Source: Candidatus Yanofskybacteria bacterium RIFCSPHIGHO2_02_FULL_50_12 (lineage in GTDB: Bacteria > Patescibacteriota > Minisyncoccia > 2-02-FULL-40-12 > GWA2-44-9). Taken from it: a stretch of DNA of 35,163 bases. The position numbers were made by a program, and so were the translations under genes. The stretch spans positions 14,805-49,967 of the forward strand of contig MGJZ01000025.1 in NCBI GenBank assembly GCA_001794525.1. The letters run 5' to 3'. Shown here in pieces: positions 29,684 through 35,163 of the stretch (position 1 is the stretch's first letter; each line of letters opens with the position of its first letter). The notes beneath the pieces are model-generated. The model was not told the origin of the DNA. It worked only from the letters and a program-made list of their open reading frames with translations, and did no database searches.

Positions 29684-30421
29684 TTATTCGGCTTTCTTCT
29701 TAGCCGCCCTCTTTTTAGGCTTGGCTTCAGAAATTTCCGGCACGGCTACTTCCGATACCACGCGGAAGTGGTCGATCAAAATTTCTGAAGCTTTCTTCAG
29801 CGCCGCTTCAGGCTGAATTGATCCGTCGGTTTCCACGTCCATCGTAATCTTATTGAAGTCGATCCGCTGGCCGACGCGAACATCTTCAATCTTAAAATTG
29901 ACGAGGCGTACCGGCGAGAAGGCCGCATCGATGGCGATAACGCCAATCGCGAGCTTTTCCTTTTGCCGCTGCTCAACCGGCACATAGCCGATGCCCTTCT
30001 CAACATCAAGTTCCATCGAGAATTCTACTTTTTTGTCGGTCACAGTAGCAATATGCTGTTCCGGATTGATAATTTCCACGTCAGCGCTGGTTTTGATATC
30101 AGCGGCAGTAATCGCGCCTTCTCCTTTGGTATCGAGAGTAACCTTCACTGGTCCGTCGCCATGAAGCATGAAACGAATCTTCTTGATATTCATGATGATC
30201 TCGATCACATCCTCGAGCACTCCGTGCATGCTTGAAAATTCGTGGTCAACGCCTTTGATCTTAATGGATGTAACTGCTGAACCCTCGAGCGACGACAGTA
30301 AAACGCGCCGCAGCGGATTGGCGATGGTGGCTCCGTAGCCAGGCATAAGCGGCCCGATTTCAAACGTGGTTCGATTGCCGTCCTGCGCGATCACTTTCAC
30401 TTGTTCCGGTAGCTGTATCAT
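29684..30421 (-). CDS. rpoA: RNA polymerase alpha subunit without C-terminal domain
   Basis: 245 aa; E. coli alpha has 329. The N-terminal dimerisation and assembly domain is complete (GPLMPGYGATIANPLRRVLLSSL at 23-45, then INPEQHIATV, then VEQRQKEKLAIGVIAIDAAFSPV). It ends with a short basic tail (KPKKRAAKKKAE, 234-245), where the flexible linker and helix-hairpin-helix CTD should follow. UP-element binding and most alpha-contacting activators should therefore not work. The stop codon is followed within 19 nt by rplQ, so nothing is missing by truncation at a contig edge. Confidence 0.95.
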   Translation of the reverse strand: MIQLPEQVKVIAQDGNRTTFEIGPLMPGYGATIANPLRRVLLSSLEGSAVTSIKIKGVDHEFSSMHGVLEDVIEIIMNIKKIRFMLHGDGPVKVTLDTKGEGAITAADIKTSADVEIINPEQHIATVTDKKVEFSMELDVEKGIGYVPVEQRQKEKLAIGVIAIDAAFSPVRLVNFKIEDVRVGQRIDFNKITMDVETDGSIQPEAALKKASEILIDHFRVVSEVAVPEISEAKPKKRAAKKKAE

Positions 30422-30426
30422 ATGTT

Positions 30427-30461
30427 TAGTTTTTAGTTGCTAGTTTTTAGTTGCTAGTTTA
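30427..30461. repeat. Tandem heptamer repeats before rpoA
   Basis: Five 7-nt units: TAGTTTT, TAGTTGC, TAGTTTT, TAGTTGC, TAGTTTA (30427-30461). They fill the rpsD-rpoA spacer along with three CTAGAA units further right (about 30469-30496). No terminator is seen. Confidence 0.7.
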
Positions 30462-30503
30462 GAAATCACTAGAACCTAGAAACTGACCCCTAGAAACTCT
30501 TTT

Positions 30504-31139
30504 TTACCGACTGTAATATTCAATAATTGCCTGCAAATCACCTACCTGTACGCCGCTTTCCTCGGGCGTAGTCTGGCCTCGCACCGTCGCCGTCATTGTT
30601 TCCTTATTCAGCTCGATCCATGACGGAGCTTCGTATTTCGGCAGCCATTGCGGCACCAGATTTTGGAAAAAAGGCGATTTCTTGCTTCCTTCCCTTACGG
30701 AAATGACATCGCCGATGGAAACCCGCGCCGAGGGAATGCCTACCTTGCGTCCATTGACCAGAATATGGCCGTGATTCACGAGCTGGCGGGCCTGATCTCG
30801 GGATTGGCCAAGACCCATGCGGAATACGATGTTGTCCAGCCGATGCTCAAGCGCATTTAGAATCATGCCGTACGGCTCTTTTTTCGTAGCCACAGCTGAC
30901 TTAATGTAGGATTTGAACTGCTTCTCAAGAAGCCGGTAAGTGTTTCTTACCTTCTGTTTGGATTTCAGCTGCTGGCCGAATTCAGACAGCTTGCGGGTCG
31001 GTTTGGCACCGTGCATGCCTGGCGGGTAGGGCTTTTTGGTGATCGCGGTTTTACCCATGGCGGAACGAACTCCCTTGATGGAGATGCGTTCGCCGATGCG
31101 GCGTTCTATCTTTTCTTTTGGTCCAGTATATCGTGCCAT
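30504..31139 (-). CDS. rpsD: 30S ribosomal protein S4
   Basis: 211 aa, normal length. An N-terminal region MARYTGPKEKIERRIGE, then KPYPPGMHG, SEFGQQLKSKQKVR (uS4 signature), and the S4 RNA-binding domain RLDNIVFRMGLGQSRDQARQLVNHGHILVNG. uS4 starts 30S body assembly. No zinc cysteines, so a C-minus type. Six nt after the rpsK stop. Confidence 0.96.
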   Translation of the reverse strand: MARYTGPKEKIERRIGERISIKGVRSAMGKTAITKKPYPPGMHGAKPTRKLSEFGQQLKSKQKVRNTYRLLEKQFKSYIKSAVATKKEPYGMILNALEHRLDNIVFRMGLGQSRDQARQLVNHGHILVNGRKVGIPSARVSIGDVISVREGSKKSPFFQNLVPQWLPKYEAPSWIELNKETMTATVRGQTTPEESGVQVGDLQAIIEYYSR

Positions 31140-31145
31140 ATTGGT

Positions 31146-31589
31146 TTACACTCTTCGTGGCTTAGGCCGGCGCACACCGTTATGGGCAATGGGCGTAGCA
31201 TCCATGATAGAAAGTATATTCAGCCCGGTTCCGGCTAAACCTCGGATCGCCGATTCGCGGCCCGGACCAATGCCCTTGATAACAATCTTAATGTTAGTCA
31301 GGTTGAATTTTTTGGATTTTTCAAACACGTCTTTTGCCACCAAGTTAGCAGCATACGGAGTCGATTTTTTGCTTCCCTTAAAACCCAGCAAACCAGCCGA
31401 AGACCAAGAAATGACCTGGCCCTTGGAATCGGCAATCGAAATCAGCGTGTTATTATATGAAACGTTGATGACCGCGGTACCGTTAAGGACCTGTTTTTTG
31501 GCGGAAGCTTTTTTTGGTGCGACGGAAACCTCTGCCGCCTCCGGTGCAGTAGTTTCTCCATCTTTAGTTATAATTTTCTTTTTACCCAT
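31146..31589 (-). CDS. rpsK: 30S ribosomal protein S11
   Basis: 147 aa; slightly long because of an N-terminal charged tail (KKKIITKDGETTAPEAAEVSVAPKKASAKKQ). The core NGTAVINVSYNNTLISIADSKG then GFKGSKKSTPYAANLVAKDV then IKGIGPGRESAIRGLAG then DATPIAHNGVRRPKPRRV is textbook uS11, which forms the platform near the mRNA exit. Shine-Dalgarno recognition takes place close to this protein. Eleven nt after rpsM. Confidence 0.96.
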   Translation of the reverse strand: MGKKKIITKDGETTAPEAAEVSVAPKKASAKKQVLNGTAVINVSYNNTLISIADSKGQVISWSSAGLLGFKGSKKSTPYAANLVAKDVFEKSKKFNLTNIKIVIKGIGPGRESAIRGLAGTGLNILSIMDATPIAHNGVRRPKPRRV

Positions 31590-31600
31590 GTGATGTTTGC

Positions 31601-31990
31601 CTAAGTCTTCTCTCCTGTTGGCTTGCGTCCAGAACCAGCAGTCTTACGACCACGGTAGGTACGGGTACTACGAGAATTCGTCTTAGTTCGACCGTGTAAC
31701 GGCAAGTGCCGAGAGTGGCGAACACCTTTCCAGGTACCGATTTCTTTCAGCCGCTTCACGTTCTGGCTGATTTCCTTGCGCAAATCTCCCTCAACTCGAT
31801 AATTCTGCTCAATGATTTTCTGAATCTTATTGATCTCTTCGGCGGTCAGATCTTTGGCACGCTTATTCGGATCAATGGCAGCCGAACGCAAAATGACAGT
31901 GCTGGCCGACAGACCGATGCCGTATAGATACGGCAAGGCGTATTCGATTTTCTTATTGTCCGGAATGTTGATACCGAGTATGCGTGGCAT
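31601..31990 (-). CDS. rpsM: 30S ribosomal protein S13
   Basis: 129 aa from ATG 31990. An upstream in-frame ATG at 32005 would add MITEI, but MPRILGINIPDNKK is the family start. Core: PYLYGIGLSASTVIL, then RLKEIGTWKGVRHSRHLPLHGRTKTNSRSTRTYRG. Its tail contacts P-site tRNA. The upstream spacer (31991-32068) has repeated ATTGG[AT]AA words. Confidence 0.95.
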   Translation of the reverse strand: MPRILGINIPDNKKIEYALPYLYGIGLSASTVILRSAAIDPNKRAKDLTAEEINKIQKIIEQNYRVEGDLRKEISQNVKRLKEIGTWKGVRHSRHLPLHGRTKTNSRSTRTYRGRKTAGSGRKPTGEKT

Positions 31991-32068
31991 AATTTCAGTT
32001 ATCATTTATCAGTTTCCATTTTTCATTTGCAGAATTGGAAATTGGTAAATAGTAATTGGTAAGTGTTC

Positions 32069-32182
32069 TTATCCTTGGCGCTGTTTATGCTTCGGGTTCT
32101 TGCAGAGGCAATAGATCCGGCCTTTTCGGCGGACCAACTTGCAGTTATTGCAGATCTTTTTTACCGAAGCTCGTACTTTCAT
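32069..32182 (-). CDS. rpmJ: 50S ribosomal protein L36
   Basis: 37 aa, the standard bL36 size: begins MKVRASVKKICNNCKLVRRK and ends CLCKNPKHKQRQG. Zinc ligands Cys11, Cys14, Cys27 and His32 are present, so the zinc-binding (C+) form. Located 2 nt after infA, before rpsM, the usual infA-rpmJ-rpsM order. The gene is very short and easily missed by automatic calls. Confidence 0.95.
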   Translation of the reverse strand: MKVRASVKKICNNCKLVRRKGRIYCLCKNPKHKQRQG

Positions 32183-32184
32183 TA

Positions 32185-32397
32185 TTAATAGCGGTACACG
32201 ATACGGCCTCTCAAGCCATCGGGGCTCAATTCGACCGCAACACGGTCTCCGATCATTACTTTGATGTAATTCATCCGCATTTTGCCGGCAAGATATGCCA
32301 GCACCTCGCGGCCGTCTTCCAGCTGCACCTTAAAGGTAGTGTCGGGAAGAGCTTCGATGACCGTCGCATTTAGTTTTTCCTTTTGTTGGTTTGGCAC
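32185..32397 (-). CDS. infA: Translation initiation factor IF-1
   Basis: 70 aa from GTG 32397, the usual family size (MPNQQKEKLNATVIEALP, then KVQLEDGREVLAYLAGKMRMNYIKV, then VELSPDGLRGRIVYRY). OB-fold protein that binds the 30S A site. The frame also stays open to ATG 32481, which has a possible GAGGGA ribosome site 6 nt upstream; that form would carry a 28-residue extension (MISKWRTLL...) unlike other IF-1 proteins. I prefer the GTG start, which makes the mRNA leader about 120 nt long. First gene of the ribosomal operon. Confidence 0.85.
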   Translation of the reverse strand: MPNQQKEKLNATVIEALPDTTFKVQLEDGREVLAYLAGKMRMNYIKVMIGDRVAVELSPDGLRGRIVYRY

Positions 32398-32523
32398 TTC
32401 TCGGAGAAGGTTACTGAAAAACAAATCCACTTGAATAAGTGGTTTTCCTTGATAAAGAAGGGTTCTCCACTTAGAAATCATGGGAATCCCTCACGAGTAA
32501 TTCGAGAGGTTTTCAGCGAGTCT
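32398..32523 (-). promoter_or_regulatory. Long leader of the infA-ribosomal operon
   Basis: If infA starts at GTG 32397, about 120 nt precede it. It holds the hairpin CCACTT-GAAT-AAGTGG (32427-32442), followed on the minus strand by ATTTGTTTTTC, a weak terminator-like end, suggesting attenuation or autoregulation. Alternatively the region is coding from ATG 32481. Confidence 0.35.
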
Positions 32524-32552
32524 ATGATAACAAAACCGCGCCCATGAGTCAA
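32524..32552 (-). promoter_or_regulatory. Promoter of the infA-rpsI operon
   Basis: Minus strand: TTGACT (32552-32547), 17-nt spacer, TGT-TATCAT (-10 at 32529-32524), an extended -10. The only clear promoter upstream of the ribosomal gene block. Confidence 0.75.
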
Positions 32553-32559
32553 CTCTGGG

Positions 32560-34320
32560 TTAGTATGATGTAATAATCCGCACCCGGCTTGGGTCCTTGG
32601 GGATAGACCGAACCCAAGGCGGACGTAAAACCACATTTGCCGCGGCGATATCCGATATCCCGCGGATGAGCAGCTTAATTTCGTCTTCTCTCTTTCCTGC
32701 CAGGCTGGTCAGTAGTTCCTGCTCGTTTATTTTCGCGTATCCAGGCCCTTCAATCGCAACTGTAAAGCGGAGGATGTCTGTCGCCGTATCAAATTTGACC
32801 TCGCCGTAATCCAGAGTCAATTTTTCCTGAACTGCGTGCAGATCATATTTCCCGTCGACATAAGCGGCAATTAGATTAAAAAGATCAGACTCTTTGAATC
32901 CGACCGTTTTGAGCGACCCTGAAATCGTCATTGTGAAACGCTCCGCCGCCTCGTCGGCCGCGGCGGTGCTTGAGGGTTTTTCAACCGCAACTTGGGATTC
33001 GTCGAATACTTTGAAGTCATCCATATCCGCCTTCAATTGTTCGGCGATCGCCCGCTTGACTTGGGCGGTGAGAATTTCCTGCGCCTGGCGGTAATCCTGC
33101 TCGGTTACGACCGTGGCTTTGCCGCTCGTGCCGCCACGCATCGGTTCATCGGATTGGCCGTAGATGTTTCCATATTTATTCGCATCGCCTTTCTCAGCAA
33201 AAGCTGGAATTTTGAAGATGCCGGCTGGCACGTTGAAATCCTGGCCGGATTTATCCGCAACCACCTGGACTATAACCGTGCCTGGAACTAATTTACCGTT
33301 CACTGTTTTAGCGGCTGGCACGATCACTCCCGATAAAGTTCGAAAAATATGTTTGTCGCTTGATTCAAATCGAGTTGTCGCAATAAGCTGTTGGAGCGCG
33401 GCAGTAGCATTGTAGACGGTAAGGCTACCTCGGGCTTTCTGGGCGACATCCTTGCTGCCGGTGGCTGGAAACTCTTGGGAGACGGTCTTTCGGATATTGA
33501 AAAGCTGGCCTGGAAGCTTCATGCCGGGCGCGTCAGGCGCGGAGGTTGCATCAGAAGCGGCAACTGACAGAGTCATGTCTAAATCTTGGCTTCTTGGCTG
33601 TATCGTAATCTGAGCACTGCCAGTCGACACGTAAATCGCAATGCCCGCAAGGATGGATGCCGCTATGGCAAGACCAATGAGAGATTTTCGATAGCGGCCC
33701 GAACCGGCCATGGTCGCTTTGGGAACAATTCGGCGCTCGACTACGGGCACGTGATGCCGGACACCAACTGGTGCCGCCCGTTCTTTTTTCGAACTAACTT
33801 TCAAGTCGCGACTTTCATCTGACTCCACATTGACGACATCCCTCATGCGTCGAGAATAAGCCGGGATCGCTTCAACTTCATCACGCTCTGAAAATTCCTC
33901 CGCCGCGGCGAGAAGTTCTTCATCCGCTTCCGCGGCCGCGGTGATGGAAATCGGCGGATGCTCATAGAAATCCTCCAATTCGTTCACCATATCTACTGCG
34001 CCTGCTTCCACTATTTTTGCCGATTTCTTTTTCGGCATTCCCGTTTTACTGCGCGCCTTTGGTTGGCGTGCAAGCAATACGTCAAAGCCGTGTTTTTTGG
34101 CCAATTCATTTAATTCAGGGTTGGAACAAAGAAAGGAGGCGGTTTTGTTGAGCCGCGCCGCTTCATCCCTCAAAGATACAAAGTAATCTTCTTTTTGAAA
34201 GGCTTTGTTTTTCTTAGGCAAGACGAAAATCACTTCATCAGCGGAACTCAATTTGAATAAATCAAGAATCTCCTTGAAGGAATCGTCCTTTAGAACGTTA
34301 ATTATTTTGGTAGAGGCCAT
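32560..34320 (-). CDS. Membrane-anchored baseplate-J-like protein
   Basis: 586 aa. An N-terminal alpha/beta domain (1-85, INVLKDDSFKEILDLFKLSSADEVIFVLPKK), an acidic, basic-patched linker (90-205), one transmembrane helix (about 213-231), and a C-terminal half with the pattern of phage baseplate J/gp47 proteins (GSLTVYNATAALQQLIATTRF, VPAGTVIVQVVADKSGQDFNVPAG-like strands, IYGQSDEPMRGGTSG). This membrane-anchored form is widespread in CPR genomes and not part of a prophage; no other phage genes are near. An injection-machine or surface role is unproven. Confidence 0.75.
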   Translation of the reverse strand: MASTKIINVLKDDSFKEILDLFKLSSADEVIFVLPKKNKAFQKEDYFVSLRDEAARLNKTASFLCSNPELNELAKKHGFDVLLARQPKARSKTGMPKKKSAKIVEAGAVDMVNELEDFYEHPPISITAAAEADEELLAAAEEFSERDEVEAIPAYSRRMRDVVNVESDESRDLKVSSKKERAAPVGVRHHVPVVERRIVPKATMAGSGRYRKSLIGLAIAASILAGIAIYVSTGSAQITIQPRSQDLDMTLSVAASDATSAPDAPGMKLPGQLFNIRKTVSQEFPATGSKDVAQKARGSLTVYNATAALQQLIATTRFESSDKHIFRTLSGVIVPAAKTVNGKLVPGTVIVQVVADKSGQDFNVPAGIFKIPAFAEKGDANKYGNIYGQSDEPMRGGTSGKATVVTEQDYRQAQEILTAQVKRAIAEQLKADMDDFKVFDESQVAVEKPSSTAAADEAAERFTMTISGSLKTVGFKESDLFNLIAAYVDGKYDLHAVQEKLTLDYGEVKFDTATDILRFTVAIEGPGYAKINEQELLTSLAGKREDEIKLLIRGISDIAAANVVLRPPWVRSIPKDPSRVRIITSY

Positions 34321-34343
34321 GAGTCAGAGTAAACACTCTGAAA

Positions 34344-34352
34344 ACTATACCA
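34344..34352 (-). promoter_or_regulatory. Extended -10 promoter with leader hairpin
   Basis: Minus strand TGGTATAGT (34352-34344). Predicted start near 34337 gives a leader of about 17 nt that includes CAGAGT-GTTT-ACTCTG, a 6-bp hairpin just before ATG 34320. No Shine-Dalgarno. Confidence 0.5.
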
Positions 34353-34374
34353 TGAGAATATGAAGGATAAAAGA

Positions 34375-34590
34375 CTAGGGAATCTCGGTCGAATCGTGGC
34401 GCCGCTCCTCGCGCTCTATTTCTTCGATCGCCTCGCCGGGCGTGGTATCGTCAGGATCGCCGCTCAAATCGCCGGTATAGTCCGACTCGATTTTCTCAGG
34501 ATTCGGTTTCTTTTTCTGGTAGGGTTCCTGCTGTGTCCGATCGAATTCTTCTTGAACTTCCTCTTCAGTGATAAATAAAAAATTATTCAT
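34375..34590 (-). CDS. Small acidic protein of unknown function
   Basis: 71 aa, strongly acidic and hydrophilic (EEEVQEEFDRTQQEPYQKKK, DLSGDPDDTTPGEAIEEIEREERR), with no hydrophobic core beyond NNFLFI, so probably disordered. CATAAT ends 6 nt before its ATG on the minus strand, in keeping with the leaderless pattern. It fills the space between dus and the baseplate-J-like gene. Function unknown. Confidence 0.5.
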   Translation of the reverse strand: MNNFLFITEEEVQEEFDRTQQEPYQKKKPNPEKIESDYTGDLSGDPDDTTPGEAIEEIEREERRHDSTEIP

Positions 34591-34605
34591 ACATTAATTA
34601 TGAGT

Positions 34606-35163
34606 TCAAAATCCGTGAGCCGCAAGCGTTTGTTCCACTGTTGCCCGGTCGCGCGCCGCCATGAGCGCCGCGCGAAGCTCCTTAGCTCCGTCGAATTCTG
34701 AAACATACACCTTAAAGAATTTTTTCATGGTATCGATCCGCCGGCCGGCGGATTCGCTCCACAGGTCTTCAAATAGTACGACATGCCGGCGCAGCAACGC
34801 GACCCGTTCCTGTGGAGATTTTGATTTTGGATCTACTTTTGGATCAAAGAACCAAGGATTGGAAAATATGCCACGCCCGATCATGATTCCGTCCAGTCCA
34901 TATTGTTCCGTCTTCTGAATGCCTTCCGGGTACGACATCACATCGCCATTGCCGATAATTGGAATACCGGCCGCATGGCATAATACTGCCGCTTTTCCGA
35001 TCTCATCCCAATGGGCCGGAATTTTAGACATCTCCCTCATGGTACGCCCATGGATGATAATGGCTGCCGGTTCGGCTTCAATCAGATGCGAAATCCATTC
35101 TTCGGTGATGATACTGTGGTAACCAATTCTTGTTTTAACTGATACTGGCAGGGAATCGGCACC
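34606..35163 (-). CDS. dus: tRNA-dihydrouridine synthase, 5' end missing
   Basis: The frame runs from the right window edge to the stop at 34606, so the start is outside; 185 residues are visible. PVSVKTRIGY, IIIHGRTMREMSK, IIGNGDVMSYPEGIQKTEQYGLDGIMIGRGIFSNPWFF are the FMN-binding and tRNA-binding half of the Dus TIM barrel, followed by the C-terminal helical domain (LRRHVVLFEDLW, FFKVYVSEFDGAKELRAALM). It reduces uridine in the D-loop of tRNAs. The catalytic Cys lies upstream of the window. Confidence 0.93.
   Translation of the reverse strand, partial: GADSLPVSVKTRIGYHSIITEEWISHLIEAEPAAIIIHGRTMREMSKIPAHWDEIGKAAVLCHAAGIPIIGNGDVMSYPEGIQKTEQYGLDGIMIGRGIFSNPWFFDPKVDPKSKSPQERVALLRRHVVLFEDLWSESAGRRIDTMKKFFKVYVSEFDGAKELRAALMAARDRATVEQTLAAHGF

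Noticed and set aside
32560..34320. Prophage remnant based on the baseplate-J-like protein
   Set aside because: No integrase, capsid, tail or lysis genes in the window, and this anchored form is typical of CPR chromosomes.
1..35163. CRISPR array, transposon or insertion sequence
   Set aside because: No regularly spaced direct repeats of 24-40 nt and no transposase or integrase frame were seen.
1..35163. UGA recoding (SR1/Gracilibacteria code)
   Set aside because: TGA ends several genes cleanly next to terminators (for example 5750-5752), and conserved proteins contain no in-frame TGA.

Overview
The window looks like a piece of a Candidate Phyla Radiation (Patescibacteria) genome, most likely in or near the Parcubacteria. 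This is inferred from gene content, not from a marker tree. The signs are compact housekeeping proteins, a membrane-anchored baseplate-J-like protein, a secreted KHAFP-type repeat protein, an eroded PriA, a bL27 with an atypical N-terminus, and very tight gene packing. bL9 (rplI) is present. TGA is a normal stop (for example at 429-431 and 5750-5752), so recoded-UGA lineages are unlikely.

Layout. 1-6410: a partial membrane protein, then a mix of unfamiliar single genes (methyltransferase, small HTH/Cys protein, TrpF-like barrel, small membrane protein) and housekeeping genes (efp, fmt-def, pyrE). 6413-12393: priA, gltX, an M23 murein hydrolase activator, a type II NADH dehydrogenase and a 34-aa membrane microprotein. 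12394-13090: about 700 bp without a gene but with several hairpins. 13091-17068: a DEDDy exonuclease, typA with a structured leader, an Ada-like zinc-domain protein, rpmA, rplI. 17187-26896: a surface polysaccharide block on the minus strand (GT4, fused GT2-GT4, Wzy/WaaL-type ligase/polymerase, GT2, LCP transferase, GT2, ctpA) downstream of mreB. 26975-28341: PEGA protein and an orphan. 28424-32552: infA-rpmJ-rpsM-rpsK-rpsD-rpoA-rplQ-rplM-rpsI. 32560-35163: baseplate-J-like protein, small acidic protein, partial dus.

The most unusual pattern concerns gene expression. Most recognisable housekeeping genes have a sigma70-like -10 box (often extended, TGnTATnnT) only 5-8 nt before the start codon, so their mRNAs should be leaderless. 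They and operon-internal genes lack Shine-Dalgarno sequences. In contrast, five unrecognised or poorly recognised genes (540, 1338, 3269, 5444, 28341) each have a promoter, a short leader with a good Shine-Dalgarno, and their own terminator, which in four of the five overlaps or encloses the stop codon. RpoA has no C-terminal domain, which fits reliance on extended -10 promoters.

Other points: PriA has lost every helicase motif but kept all eight zinc cysteines; EF-P has a non-canonical loop at the modification site; and a palindromic GC-rich segment lies in frame inside a glycosyltransferase gene. No tRNA, rRNA, CRISPR array, transposase or integrase was found.
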